Positions 49,901 to 63,621 of a DNA stretch of 64,000 bases are shown here, one piece after another. Position numbers and translations under genes: made by a program. The notes below the pieces were generated by a model, which saw nothing but the letters and a program-made list of their open reading frames with translations, was not told the DNA's origin and did not search any database. This DNA comes from Prunella strophiata (taxonomy: Eukaryota > Chordata > Aves > Passeriformes > Prunellidae), in NCBI GenBank assembly GCA_036583965.1, contig JAZBQD010000019.1:16879585-16943584 (forward strand). The letters run 5' to 3'. Numbering within the stretch: position 1 is the first letter of the stretch; the number at the start of each line of letters is the position of its first letter.

Positions 49901-51892
49901 AACTAATCCAACTCTATCTTGGAAAACTTTTGTCATTAATTATATGCATTTTAAACATCAAAGCTATTTTTAAAATTTCTTTAATTTTCTTTGAAAATCT
50001 GTTTTTTCCTGAGTAGACTGTTCTACTGTGGAATGATAGCAGAAATTTGGATATACTGGAGTTCCAGATTTACCTTGCTAATTCTTTCTTTGTTCAGTTG
50101 TGAGTTGTAATGATATTTTTCTCACAATCATACTTTCTCTCCTCTAGCATCAAGTTAAAAAGCTTATATGCTAAAATATGCTTTGAGCAAGTACACTTCT
50201 CCTGTATTTCATCTATTTAACCTCATCACTTCCAAACTACCTTTTTCTGATCTCACTGATGGTCTGTTCTGGACTGTGTTACACTTCCACATGCATCCAC
50301 ATTATCACTAAGACTAGCTGGTAAGGATTCTACTCATGGACAAGAGGAAAGACAAAGAATATTCAGCTTTTGTCCTGTGTGGCTGTCATTGCTGATTGTG
50401 TGAAATTGGATGGGAGTCCCTCAGACTTGCAAAGCCAGCAAGCATTCTCAAAGAAATGGGACAGTGATGTTAAACCTAAGGAAAATCAGAATGCTTTTTT
50501 GGAAAGAGGAATGTGTGTGGTGTGGGTGTTGGTCAGGTTTTGCTCTTCCCCATTGCAGGGAAGAGTACACAGTACTGATATGCCGGTTTGTCACCACCTT
50601 GGTCACCTGGCCTTTCCAGTTCTCAAAGCACCTTTTTAGCCCAGATGTATTGTCCCTCCAGTTATTATTTCAAAGAGGAAAAAACTGCACCTATTGATTT
50701 TTAAGTCCTTTGAAAAGATGTGACTGCTCTGTCTGGCTCCTGTTCCCTGCCCAGTCATGGGACAGACAAGCACCAGGTGCCACCACCCTGGCACTGCTTT
50801 GGCCATTCCCAGAGTGCAGCAGCTGCCAGGTGTGCTCTTTTGGATGTGTCCCTCAAGCACTGCAGGAGCACACAGCAAAGCTCCTGAAGGCAGGAGGGAG
50901 AGCACTTTGGCCTTTCTAAATATGCCTTCACTTAGAAAACTTTCTTGGAGGGACAGTCTAAAAATCTATTTTAGACATTAAGGGGTTGATAAAATGTGTC
51001 ATTGCTGTGCTGAATTCTTGTCCTTTGTGTCCTTACATGAGGCAAGGATCTCTGTAGGAGAGATGACCCTTGTCTGCTTTATCCAGGTATGAATCTCTAC
51101 AGCCTGTTCCCCCTGTCCTCACTGGGAGTGACATGACTGGCTCTTGGCTCCCTCTCTGCCTCTAGAATTGCCTCCCAAGGATGTGACACTCCTCAGTATG
51201 AAATTACTGAAGGCTCCCTATCTGGCTTGAAAAAATTAATCAATAGACAAATAAGGAAATTTCTTGGTTATTACCACAGTGACATGGCTTTAAAAGCATG
51301 CAGGGTTAGTGTTTTCCTGTTTGTTTCTATAGCTGAGCCCCCTCTGGGAGGACGGTAAAGCTGGAAGTCCCTCTGGTGGGTACAGCTGAGGAATAAACAT
51401 CTGATCAGCACATGGGCCCCTGGGCTGGCTCCCAAAGAGGAAAATGGACCTGCTTGCCAATTTTTAAGTGGATACTTTTTCTACACATGTGTACACATGC
51501 TCACAGTTCCAGAGAGTCATGCCACAGGTGCACCTTACACCTATGGCAGAGTTTTGGGAGGAAGTTCCTCCACAAGGTCATTTAGCTCCTGTAAAGCTGT
51601 CTCCTCTACAAACAGGCTTTGGTTTTTTTGACAGATAGTTGGTTGTGCCAGAAAAGAAAATTCTGACCCTAATTTTCACTTCCAGTGCATATCAGATGTA
51701 TATCAAATGCTGAGCCTGAGACATTATTATTAGTGCAGGCTTTCCTAAGATTGTTGTTTTCCAAGCAGTACCAACTACTAATGTAGGACTGGAGGGGGCA
51801 ACAGAGGCCATAAAACATGCCAAGTTGCTTTCCTTTTGACTGTCTTGAAAAAACAGCTCTTTATTGGAAGTAAAACAGCAGTCTTCTGACTG
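46981..51892. other. Flank or extended 3'UTR, no recognisable gene
   Basis: Mixed-composition DNA with further AATAAA hexamers at 47318 and 49477, so part may be transcribed as a longer TTC7B 3'UTR. No splice-phased exon, repeat body or known protein family could be recognised. Short open frames on both strands overlap each other and have no coding signature. Confidence 0.7.
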
Positions 51893-51910
51893 AAAAAAAA
51901 AAAAAAAAAA
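51893..51910. repeat. A18 homopolymer
   Basis: Eighteen consecutive A. No retroposon body is visible upstream. Confidence 0.95.
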
Positions 51911-54900
51911 TTGAGGGTCCCTTCAAATATAAGTTTTTTGCCTTTCTTTTTTTTTAATACTGCAATCTTTTAGGATAGTTAACTCCTGTGAGCTGGAGCG
52001 ACAATGCTGAAACCTTCAGGACAGGTCCAGTGGCCAAAGGACCCAGCAAATACCTTCATTGACACAAGACCTACATGCTCTTAGGCTAAAATGACTTCTT
52101 CCCAGATGTGTCCTTCAGGAACAAGTCCCACTTGATCCCATTGCCCCAGTTCTGCAGGTGCCCTGGTGGGCAGCCTGCAGGAAGCCCCATTTCCAGGACA
52201 GGTGCTCTGGCCACCACCCTGCCTCTCCTCACAGGGTGCCTGGGCTGGCAGCACCAGTGGAGCAGGAAAGCACAGAACACTGGTTTGGGAGCAGTTGTTT
52301 CACTGAGTCAGCCACACACAGCCAAAAAGTAGAAGAAGTAGGCACAATCTCCTCTGGCTTATAAAAAGCCCCCAGAAGGGCCCACCAGGAGATGCAAACA
52401 AACCTTTGTACAGATTCCATCTTGTGCTCATCAGAGAACTCTGGCATGGTCTTCATGGCTTGTTTTAGGTTAGAGGCTTCATGTGGAGGACCACATGCTG
52501 CAAGGCTGAGCAGCAGCAAGGGTTAATCAAAATGTGTTTTGGATGCCAGGTTATGGTGCAGCTTCATCTCATGCCTGACCCAAACCAAGCAGCTGCTGTT
52601 GAACAGGAGACCTTGTCTCTGTTTGCTTTGCTCCTGTTATGTCTGGTTAGTATGAGGCTACAGGGCAAGCCAGGCCAGCCCACCATGCTCATGGCCTTTG
52701 CTTTTTGGGTTGTTTTCTCACTGCAGAGGAGGCAGTGAAGTGGGGAGGTGATGTGAGCCCATTTCAGAAACAGATAGCAGTTAGGTGGGTTGGGTCATGC
52801 CTGTTGAGAACCTGCACTACTATTTCCCTCAATGTTTTCATCGAAAGAAAGGCTGAAGAAGGGTGGCAGTTCCCAGCTGGGTCTCACCCACATGGAAAGT
52901 AGTTTTCCCATCCTGGCCACAGAGCACCACACTTGCCCTAAGAAACACAATAGGAAAGAGTATGGGAGGTTTCTGTTCCCAGCAGAGATGCCTTTGCTGT
53001 GAGTAGTAGCCTGATGTATTTATGCTAATGATGTCTCTTGTTACATTGCAGTTTGAAAAATAGAGACTGGGTGATATTAGAGATGCTCAGGAAAGTTAAA
53101 GTGCATTCATTGCAACTGTGATGCTAATAATCTGTATGATAAAAATATACCACATGCTTATGTGGAGGTTTCTTCTTCTTCAGAAATAATGTGGACTTTG
53201 CTCTCTATAGCTTACAAATGATCTATGAGAATTTGTAAATTGGTGTCTAACAGTAGCCTAGACACATAGCTCCCAGCCTTGCCAGAAAGGCCAGAGGGAA
53301 GGAGGCACAGTTCATCTAGGTCACAACTGAGAAGACTCAAAACAACTCTCATGGCCAACATACCTCAGAGCATATCAGCATCACCCTGTGTTTCTTAACT
53401 AGGATTCTTATCAGACCTTGATTCCCTCTCTGTAGAGGATTTGAATGGGAAGTGATGCTATTGCACAACTATTTCCTTTCCTGGCCCCAAAATGGACTTA
53501 AGTTGTAATTCTTGGCCACTATCACCACCAAACATTCAGGGCTGTGTATAGTGGGTTGCAGTTTTTGAATCATTCTCTTGCCATAGGCCCAAATTAGGCC
53601 AGTGTTAGCACAGAGCTCTGGCACAGAGGAGGCACTGTCCCATCACTCTGGCTGTGACTGGGAGACAGCTCTGTCAGCATCCAGCCTTCACAGACATTTC
53701 TAAATAGGATTTTCACTGGGAATGATATTCTGTGATATTGGCCATTCAGCCTTAGCTATATTTTACTCCCCAGTGTGTTGATATCGATGCTCTTCTCATG
53801 TTCTGATGCTTCAGCCTCCTTCCTGTGCCAAGCCCACCGTGGATCCCTGACAAGAGCTGCCTCCCTCTCTGCCCTCGATTTCCACTGCACTGGGACATGC
53901 TGAACAATCCACTCCAACAGCTTCTGTGCCCTGATTCGTGGAAGCAAGCATCCTCTCAGAGCAGCTCCCTCGGCCTGAGACACTCAGGCACAGTGACAGC
54001 TGCAGCCTGCATGAAGCAGGGCTGGTATAAATAGCTTGCAAGAAGAGAGGCAGGAAAAATTACATGGTATGGCACCATGGCCAGAGCTGCTAGCATTCAG
54101 GTTCAGCCTGGTTTTGCAATAAGCTTTGCTTGAGCCAGCATCAGAATTATACCGGGGGGGGAGGGAACCTAAAATTTCCAGTTTTCCTCATTTAGTAAAA
54201 TTCATGTTTTTAAGTAGTTTGGAGAAATTTTACTGTGGTACCAGTGACTGTGACTGTTTGAGCTTCATCTTAGTGACTGACTTAGTTCAGGTCTTGTCTT
54301 GTCTCATCTGGGCTTGCAGAATACATAGGCTTTTTTCTTTTTCTATCTTATCAACAGGGTGGAGGCTGTAACTTCTGGGCTGTTGTAGCTTAGCTGGCAT
54401 GACCTGGGCACATTTGCACACCAAGCCTGAGGGGACTGCAGCAAAATAGTGCTGAAGTTTTTGGGACAGGAACCAAGTAGTCTAACAGACCCAATGTGAG
54501 CATCTCCAGCTGTATGTGGTGCTTGGTTTATAGGACACACAAACTCCCCTACTGACCTGGAGATGCTCAGTGATTTTTAGTACTTCAAGCCTGATAATCC
54601 CCTGGAAGTGCAGGTTGCACTCATGAATAGTAACCTGCATTTGCTGGGTTTTCCTGGTGGATTCAGCTGGGTGCCACCTGATGCCTGCAAATTACCATCC
54701 AGGAGAGATGCAAATTTGTAACTAAACCCTACACCTTGGGCAGGGAGCAGAAGTGGCACTGAATTTCACTGCCTGCATGAAACAAACCCACAGGCTGACA
54801 GGCTTGAGAGGTTTCATAAGTTGATGTTTGGAATGTGAACAATAGTAACCCTCTCCCATCACCTCAGTGTGGAAATAGCAGCAAATGCTTGGCTGAGACC

Positions 54901-56089
54901 TCCCTTGTGCCCCCAAAGGGAGGTACCTGCCAGGCTGAGCCACCTCCCTGCTCCACAGCCAGAGGCAGACAAGCTGCTGAAGGGCTGCAACCCCCTGGTA
55001 GCCACAGCTGGTGACAACTGTGCCTGTCACTGCTCTGCACAGGTCACTGTGTCAGAGAGACACACAGCTCTTGCAGTCAGAGCTGTGCTGAGGCCATCCC
55101 CTTAGCAACAAAGCTCTTGCAGTGCTTCTACTGCTGCAGCTGGGAACCTTCTCCACCAGCCAGAGCTGCAAAGGGTGCATGGCAGAGCTGTCCCCCAGAG
55201 GGTACCTGCAGCAAGGCAATGCTGCTTATGTGAGCTGACCCTGCTGCTGAGAAAGGCTTCTCTGGGTGTCACTCTGTACATGCACTTCTGCTTGAATAAT
55301 GTTCTACAAGACACATCCCTGTCCTTCCCGGTTGGCAGGGCTTGGCTGCTGCCTTGGAAATACAAGCTTGATATCTGAAACTGAATCTTAAGAAGCACAA
55401 TAAATAACATCCTACAGAAACCAGAGGGACACAACCAAGCCCATCCACCAACTAGACCTGAGCAATTAAACACCAATGGATGAATATAATCTCAGGCAAG
55501 AATAAACAGCTCAGCTATTGCCCAGGTCTCAGCTGAAAGCCCTAGCAACACTGGCTGTGTTGAACAACTGTGTGAAGGATGGTTCCAGTGACTGTCTTCT
55601 GATAGTTTCAGATGTGCTCAGGTCTGGAGCAGCCTGAAAGAATACCACCACAATGATTCCAGTTATGACATGGCATGGCACTATGGCCAGAGCTCCTGAG
55701 AGGAGCAGGACTGAGGAAGTCTCCACCCATGAGATGCCACCACTATCTAGATTTATATTCTGACAACATACATGCTCCAGGCTGCTTAGCACCATTTACT
55801 CCAACATCACAGGCCTCCACCACATGGTGAAACACAAGCCAGGAAGCCTGAGGAAAAATTCTTAAATGACAAGTATGGCACTTCAGCTATATCACCTGTT
55901 TCTTGCACACACACACACAAAGTCCTGTTCCACTGCTATTAGCAGAGCACTTAGGCCTTTATATGCTCAGTATTTACAGTTTTCATGGCTCTAACTTGAA
56001 GCTTTATAGGACAAGATAGAAGACACTCACAAGCACCTTTGACCACATTTGTATGTCCACAGACAACTACCTGAGGGAGCTAAAGCACA
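51911..56089. other. Intergenic, GC-richer, no recognisable gene
   Basis: Unique-looking DNA with GC higher than the TTC7B introns and few CpGs. Many overlapping open frames of 60-125 codons occur on both strands, as expected when stop codons are diluted by higher GC. One minus-strand frame at 55529-55795 has a hydrophobic stretch of about 30 residues (see findings). A short CA run is at about 55909-55918. Confidence 0.65.
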
Positions 56090-56400
56090 ATACCCACACT
56101 AATATCCCTGTCATTACCTTACTATAAAACTTTCATACCTTCTTTGTGGTTGCTCATGGGCAGCTCCTCACAGCCAGCAGAGATCTTCTTCCTTACCACA
56201 GCACTGCCAACTGACTCCAGCTCTCTCTCCTAGCTAGCCCACCCTTTTATAACACTCAGCCTCACTGGATATACCTGTGGCCTATTAAGGGCAGGCCTGT
56301 TCCTAATCTTTGGTAATTAGCACAGCTGCAGCTCCTCAGGGGTGAGATTGCCTTCAGCACTATCTCTTCTTGTTCTACATCCATCCTCCCCCATGTCCCC
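56090..56400 (-). mobile_element. Probable ERV LTR-like promoter segment, antisense
   Basis: Read on the minus strand, a promoter-like block contains TTATAAAAGGGT at about 56241-56252 (TATA box), preceded by CAGCTGTGCTAATTACC and AATAGGCCACAGG and followed by purine-rich GAGAGAGAGCTGGAGTC. This arrangement and wording resemble U3-R sequence of songbird endogenous-retrovirus LTRs. I could not define TG...CA ends, a PBS or a second LTR. A non-repetitive TATA promoter is the alternative reading. Confidence 0.4.
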
Positions 56401-59400
56401 ATGTGCTCATTGCCTGTGGATGGAGGATTGCCTGGAATCACTGAATAAGGAATCAGGCAAGAAGTTAATTAAAGCCACCTTCTAGAAAAAACTACCTTAA
56501 ATTTCATTAGCCCTGTAGGGTGCAAGCATGGCACACCTGGCCCTCTGTAAACTCTCCATCTAGCTTGGTAGTGAAAAGTGTCTCTGAGTGGAGATCAGAG
56601 CAATCAGCCTGCCTAATGAATGGAGTGAGATTCCATGGGCCTGCAAGGGAGCTTCTCACTGGCACAGCATGTGCTGAGGTGCATTACCATCCCTGCCCAG
56701 CACTTCAAACAGCTTTCTGCAGTGTCATTACAGGAGGACCTCCACAGCATGTTCCACTCTCTGCTGACAGCTGAGTACCCAAAGTAGTGAAATGCAGAAC
56801 ATCTGCCAAAGGAGCAAGCCCTCCTGAATAAATTAGCATCCACCTGGGATATGAGCTTGGACCCCTTGACTGGCTGAGATCAGCTGAGGGATCAGCAAGG
56901 GTACACAGGAGCATCCATGGCTCACTTTGCAAGGGTACAGAAGGAAGGGAAAGGGAAGGAAGGCTGTGGCTTCCATCACCCTAGGCTGGAAAACAATTCC
57001 TCCTGCACATCATGGAGAGCCCACAGGTATTAGTGGGCATGCTGGGGGAAGCAGCCTTTCTGCATGCCCTCACATGCAGATACCACACTCTTCTGCATCA
57101 CTGGAGGATGGGAATAACAGAAAATCAAGCACCCCATACCCAAGGTCTGTGTGAAGGGCTGAGCAGCTCCTTCTGGCCCCACAGTGATCAGCCCTTATGC
57201 ACACAATGAAGGTGTTTCAGGAGAGTACAGGCAGCATCAGCAGAGACATGGCTGTCTCTTTTCAGGCTGTCCTCTCTGGAATGTGGGAGTCTGCTGGGAG
57301 AGACCTCGGGGTATTGCATCCCTTTTGTCCATTGTGGGGCAGCACTGCCTTTTCCTTGCTGAAATAATGCAGCAGGTCCTCTGAGCAACAAGCTCTGCAG
57401 CCCTCTCAAGGAAAACCATCCTCCCCACAGGTTTGCATGTTCCTTTGCAGAAGTCATTGCTCATGTTCAGATCATGGCCATGGCCAGTGGCTGCCTCCAC
57501 TGGCTCAGTGGGAATGCTCACTGCCAGGGACAGGAAGGAGCTCGCTAAATTTTGATCACATTTTGGTTGCCAGTGTCAAGGCCAGGAAAATACTTGTTCA
57601 TGTGATTAGAATCAAAATGTGTTCCATAAATATGGTCTCATCAACAATTATACCTGAGTATTGCAGGCAAGAACCTCCTGGATGAACACAACACAAATCT
57701 CTTGGTTATGATCTCCTGGAGTGCCTTTACCTCTGGGATCCTGATGTTCCCAGAGCTTGCAGGAGGGAAAGGCACCTCAGGCCAGTTCCTGATGCACTGG
57801 GGAGCTTACAAGGCCTTGGCAGTAAATGGAGCTGTGAGGAAGAGGGAGCCTGTGTGCTCCAGGAATAGCTGTGTTTGGTGAGGGAGAGCTCTGTGTATTC
57901 ATCATCAGCAACTCCGTGGGAGTCAGCAAGCCACAGTGGTTCACAGGAAAGCAAAACTGAGCTCTCTGTATCTGTGCAATAAGTCAGAGAAAAGGGACTC
58001 AAGACAGCCACAAGCTGAGGTTAAATCACTGCTCCCCTTCAAGGATGCCAGACCTCAAATGAAGGTGGGAGCTCAGTGAAGGCTTCAGGGTTGCTCTCTG
58101 AGGAGCTCAGGCTGCTCAGGCTCTTTGGTGGGTGAGGCCAGAGACCAGAGCAGTGCTCAGTGGGGTCAGGAAAGGAGCTGCTCCTGGGCAATGCTTTTAC
58201 CTGGCTGCCTGTAACATGGACAAACCATCAGAGTCCTGCTGCCAAATGCCCACCAGATCCGTGGGGATCTCTGCAGAGCACACAGTGCAACCTCCCTCTT
58301 ATGGGAGAGTCTGGAATTGCAAACACCTATACAGCTGTGGCCCAGTTCAATGACTTCTGAGAGCTACACAACCTGTGATCCCATCTGCAGAACCATGTGT
58401 TGGGTCCCTGTCCTGCTCTCTGTGTCTCTCTTTACATTAGGCAGCTTTTGCCAGACAAATCTTTAATGCAGCCATCTAAAACCAGCATCCCTTAACGACC
58501 TTGCCTGTTGAAGTATCTTTTGCAGCTCATCATCTGTCACAAGAGATGCAGTACATTTGGGTTTTTCTACTGCAAGAACTGGCAACACACTCTGCTTCCT
58601 AAATCTTCCAAAATAAGTTGCATGCATTCCAGATAACTTGCAGAAAAGCTAAAAATAGGAAAAGCTAACCTCTGAATGTAATTTTTTGCTTTTCGTTTTT
58701 CTTCTTGGATGTTTTGAACAGTTGTACTTCCTGTTAGATCAGGCACTGGACAATAGTTTTCCAAGAGCCTGGAGATTAGAGGAACTCATAAAACAATTCC
58801 ACATCCAGCAGCACAGAACTGCTGGCACTCACTGAAAGGTCTGCCCTGGAAGTGGCCTGGGTTGTCTCTCTCCTGTCTGCCTTCTTTACACTGATATTTC
58901 TCTTCCAAAAAAAAAAATCTTCCAAGCTGTCTGCTTTTATCTGCTCCTGCTACTTCCTGAGCCTCCCTGGTTTTCTCAGGCTGTGCATCCCTCAGTGTCT
59001 TGCTCCCACTCACTGCTGAGATTAATGCTGCATAATATTCCAGAGCTGCCACATTCTGGTACTTGGAGCTCATTTCGTTCTTTCTCAAATTCAAATTTAA
59101 CTTAAATTTTAAAAGCCCCACACAATTGAAAGCCTGTGTATCTAAGTGGATACACAGATCCAGGAGCAGGTAGTGGCTGGGGGTGATGAAGGGGAGGCCA
59201 TGTCAGATAAAATGGGAGGTCTTTTTGATGTGAAGAAGGTTCTTCAATTTATTTAGGTGTAGGTATGCAACTTGTGTGAGTCAACACTCCCTAGCATGCA
59301 GTGAAAAACCTGCATAATTTGGAGCACCCAGGGGCTTTGGATTGTCCTCTGCAGGTTTCCTGACCAGGTCAGCAACAGGGCAGGGACTACACCAGCCCAG

Positions 59401-61734
59401 AGTCTGAAGGATGGTAGGAGGCAGATTGAAAGAGCCATCCTGCTTCACAGACTTTGTGTTGGCAAGGAGTGATCAGCTGAGGGCAGCTGCCTGCAGGACA
59501 GTGGAACTGTGATTCACCCCTCAGGCTGGGAGCCAGCTAGGAAACAGCCAGGAAATCAGATTTTCACACTTCTCAGGACACAGGCAGGAGGTGGGTGAGA
59601 AACTGGGCAAATCTCAGCAGTGCAGAGCCAACTGCAGAGTCCCTTGACCCATCTGTCTCCAGCACTGGCTGAGCCATGCTGGGAAGTGGGCACCCTGCTC
59701 ATGTCTGTTTGCAGAGGGGCTGGATCTGCCCTTCCTGTGCCCACAAATGAACTGGAGGATTCCCCTCCCTCTGCCCAAGCCAAGGGCAGCTGGCTTCAGC
59801 ACACTTGGATGGAGGAGGAATTTCTACCCACACCTGCAGCTCCCTTTGAAACCAATGTTGCTTTCAATGGGATAAATGCCATGGAGCACCACAATGGAGT
59901 TAAAAATGTACTCACATGCTACATCATGGAGGAGTGGGCTAATAGGGAAATGATGACTAACTCCAGTGTTTCAAACTGATGGAACTGAGCTCCCTGAAAG
60001 AGTAAATGAGGTGGCCTGTTGCCTGTTCCTACATCAGCCTGCTTGGGTCCATGGCAGACAGGTCTCCTGATCTACAGGAAAAATGCAGATTTATGTGGTG
60101 CAGCATGGTGTTATTCCTCCTAGGAAGGGCAATCTCTGTGAGCTGAAGCTGATGAAATCTGCTCTGCTTCATGCCTTTTGTGGGATGTGCTTGCCTGGAC
60201 AAAGCTTCACTTCTGTGCCTTTCTGGAAAAGGAATCAGCCATCTTATTCCTGCATGTATTGAACTCAGCTGCCAGCTGCTTTCAGTTTGTTGCAATAAAC
60301 TCTGGATGGAGTAAAGTCCAACAGCAACGAGGTCAAAAAGGAGAGAAGCATTCTGCACCTTGAAGAGAGCTGGGATGTTTGCCAAGATGAAGCATAGCTT
60401 TTTCTCTAGTCAGTCAAGGGACACAGAGGCTTTTCCAGATGCTGTTGTCCAATTCAGAGTAGCCTGGCCAAAAGCTATATTCTGGAGGAATCCACTCTGG
60501 GCTGAATTTGGACATTATTTTTAGACAAGCATTGTGTCCTTCTTACAAGGAGAGAAACAATCTGTGTTCAGGCACCCACAAATACAGTGCTTTGAGACAT
60601 CCTGCAGTCTGAGCAACCCCACCACTGATTCTCCCTCCTGCTGGAGTACAGTCATGGTGCCTTTCATCCACTTGATGGTGTCCAAGCCATCCCAGGGTAC
60701 AGAAGCATCAATGTCCTGTCAGGGGCTCACTCCACAGCGTTCCTTCCCCAGTCCTGACCACTGCAGGAGGTGTTTTCTGTGCCACCAGGGCTTTGGGTCA
60801 AGGGAAGACAGCTAACAAGCAGCGTGCCTCTCCCTTTGCTGTCATGGTTCAGATGCCCAGCCTGGACCAGGCTTCTCTGCAGAAACACCTCCTGGTGTTG
60901 TGGTGAGCAGTTTTGCAGCAAGGCCCCACCATTCATCACACACTGCACTCATTTCTGCTGCATGCTTCTGATTAACTTCTCCACAGTGGTGAAAACAATG
61001 AATGGCTCAGGGAATCAGTAAGAGGAAACCAGAAACACTTCTCAGTTTTCTGTGTGAAGTCTTCTGGGTCATGTCACATCATCCTAATAAAGTCTAAAAT
61101 CCCAGACACCTTGGTGGCCAAGGATTTACAGCAATGCAACAACACATCCTGGCACTGATCCTGCCCCATTTTCCACCTGCATCCCCAGATTCAGTCCTTC
61201 TTCTTCCTCCCTGCTGCCCACAGTGCCCTGCTTAAGACACAGTTGGGACAATCATCTGCTGGCTGCCAGCAGTGCCTGGCTGCCAGGGCTGCCCTGAAAG
61301 ACTGGTGTGTTTGGCCACCTCAGTGTCATTGGGCAAAATAATGAGGTCTCCTCAGAAATGCATTTCAAAAGATTACCTGGACTCACAGATGAGCTGCCCT
61401 CAGGTCACAAACTAATCCTGCTTAGACAAAATTGGGCACAACAGCAGTGAGAAGGGATATTTCTGATTAAAACTACAGTAAAAAACCTGTCTGAGAATTC
61501 TGTCTTTTACACCTTCTCTAGATACTAGCTTGCTAATTGCTTACTGATTATAGAAGATCCTGTCACATGTAGACAACATGGAGAATGACAATTTTTAATC
61601 CACTTGCAGAGACATCCAGCTGCCAGGGGCAGAGTGGCCATTGCCTGCACTCAGTGATGCTCAGTGGCAAGCTCTCTGTGCCCATTGCTCTGAGACACAG
61701 TGCCCCACTTGGTAGATCAGACCACAGAGAAATG
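56401..61734. other. Intergenic, no recognisable gene
   Basis: GC-richer, CpG-poor DNA. Open frames reach 119 codons (59620-59979, + strand), but none shows a known domain, a phased exon partner or a promoter. No transposable element could be named with confidence. Confidence 0.65.

Positions 61735-61763
<29 letters not shown>
61735..61763. repeat. A29 homopolymer
   Basis: Twenty-nine consecutive A, the longest run in the window. The sequence before it does not look like a spliced transcript or a SINE/LINE body, so a retroposon tail is unproven. Confidence 0.95.
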
Positions 61764-61767
<4 letters not shown>

Positions 61768-62505
61768 TTTCAGAAGAAGGACTGCATGTGTCCCCTGGAT
61801 TTCTTGCCCAAAACCTAGGGTTACATCCAGCTCTTCAGACTGCAGAAGAGATACAGTTTATAATAATTTTAATTTTCCTTCAAAATAGGAATTTAGAGCC
61901 TTCTCTCCTAATAATATATTCACGACACATATAGACAGTAACAGTGTTTCTACTTTTCTTTTGCATTGAAATAGAATAATAGGTTTAGCTAGGAGGGGAG
62001 TTGACTTCTCCATGTGAAAGCTGTCACAGTGAAAATAAAAATGAATCCAGCAAAGAGCACAACTAAACAAACCCACACTGCCTCTGTTGCAGTGGGTTGA
62101 GCTCCTTCACTGTGATGACACTTGGGCACCAGTGCCTCTGTGCAGGCAAACTGTTGGGAGCAGCCACCACGAGCCCAGAGGATGCTCTGCTGCCATCTGC
62201 ACAGCAAGGGGCTCCAGCATTTGCCCTGAGCCACTCCATTTTCCACAGCTGGCTGCTGTCCATGCTGTGCCTGAGAGGCTGGAGCACCAGTGCTGTCAGC
62301 TCAGCACGAGTGGGGCTCAGCAGGACAGGAGGCACAAAGCCACCTTAACTGAGGAAGAATGAAGAGCTGCAGCTAGTGGTATCAAAGCTAGCCTTGGGTC
62401 AATGTGTCCTGCAAACACAAGAAGGAAAATCCAGTTTAGTTCCCTTCCCACATCAATTTAGAGAACCAGTGGTATTTCACTGTGTAAAAAATTAACATGT
62501 TTGAA

Positions 62506-62535
62506 ATTATTTCATAAATATATATATGAAATAAT
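62506..62535. repeat. AT-rich inverted repeat (11-bp arms, 8-bp loop)
   Basis: ATTATTTCATA at 62506-62516 is the reverse complement of TATGAAATAAT at 62525-62535, with AATATATA between. It could form a hairpin, but AT-rich DNA makes such repeats fairly likely by chance. Confidence 0.85.
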
Positions 62536-63584
62536 CATATGAAGCTCATTCCTTATTATCTGCATACTTCTGGAAGGCACCAGCTCACCAGTTTAGTCAA
62601 GGACTGCAGACAGCTTTGGGAACCTTGTATGAAGGGTAACACACAAGGAATTGAGCCTGACAACCAAAAAACTCAGTCAGGGGCACTGTCACATTCAAGG
62701 CAATGAGGACACATTTACAAAGTGGGGTGTGCAGGTGTCCTCTAAACCAACCAGAGAGCTCCACCTCCTGCCTTTCCCACCTTGGCTGGGTAGTGCAGCT
62801 CCAGCAGTGGCTCTGTTGTTTCCATGGCAGCTGAGCCCTTTCTCCTCGTTCAGGGTCTCTCCTCACCCAGACACAACATCCAAGCTGCAAGGCCCTTTCT
62901 GTGCTGGCAGTCACCACTGGAAACTGCCTTGGCACAGCTGCTGGCCTGGCTCCAGTGACACATGTGGAGTCACATCCTCCCTGCAGCTCACTGCCAGCAC
63001 TGCCTTCCACCCTGTGTTAACAGCTCAGGTTTCTTTCCTCCAGGTGCTGAGGAGAGGAAGTGCTGCCTGCAGTGCTGTTTGTGAAGCCTGCACCCCTGCA
63101 GCAGTGCTAGGATGAGTGTATCCCCAGCCTTTTCCTCCTTGGTAACCTAAAATTAGCCCATTTTTTGCCACAGCCCTCAGGGGTGTCATTTACAGGAAGA
63201 GGCCTAAAGTTCTCCCGGTTGCAAAATGGAATTAAATCATAGTTCCCTGTGTTATGCATCAATTTATTAAGCAGTGAACACTCAGCTTGCAGCAAGCCCA
63301 ACAATAATTAAAGGTGGCCAAGTGGCCATTGCTCAGGTGTGGTGGCCCTGTAGGAAGAGGTGCAGGGCAGGGCAGAGCTGTGGACAGCTCCACACCACCC
63401 TCTGTGCCCTCAGCCCAGCCTCCCACTGCTGAGGGCACTTTATTTCTCACATCTCCAGGAGCCCTGACACACAGAGTAAGGGATGGGTGAGGCTGAGTGT
63501 CCAAGATTTCACAAAAGATCTTACTGGTACCCTGTAGCTTCAGCAGAAGATGCAGCTAGTGGGGCTTGGGAGAGGCCATTTTAT

Positions 63585-63621
63585 AGGGAGTGTTTCCAAC
63601 ACATTTTAGGGAGTGTTTCCA
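63585..63621. repeat. 14-bp direct repeat, 23-bp period
   Basis: AGGGAGTGTTTCCA occurs at 63585-63598 and again at 63608-63621, each preceded by a TTTTA-like sequence. This indicates a small local duplication. Confidence 0.9.

Noticed and set aside
59620..59979. 119-codon frame as a small protein gene
   Set aside because: No known family, no phased neighbours and no conserved motif; GC-rich flank produces many such frames.
61735..61763. A29 as the tail of a processed pseudogene
   Set aside because: The upstream sequence does not read as a spliced coding transcript, and no target-site duplication was found.
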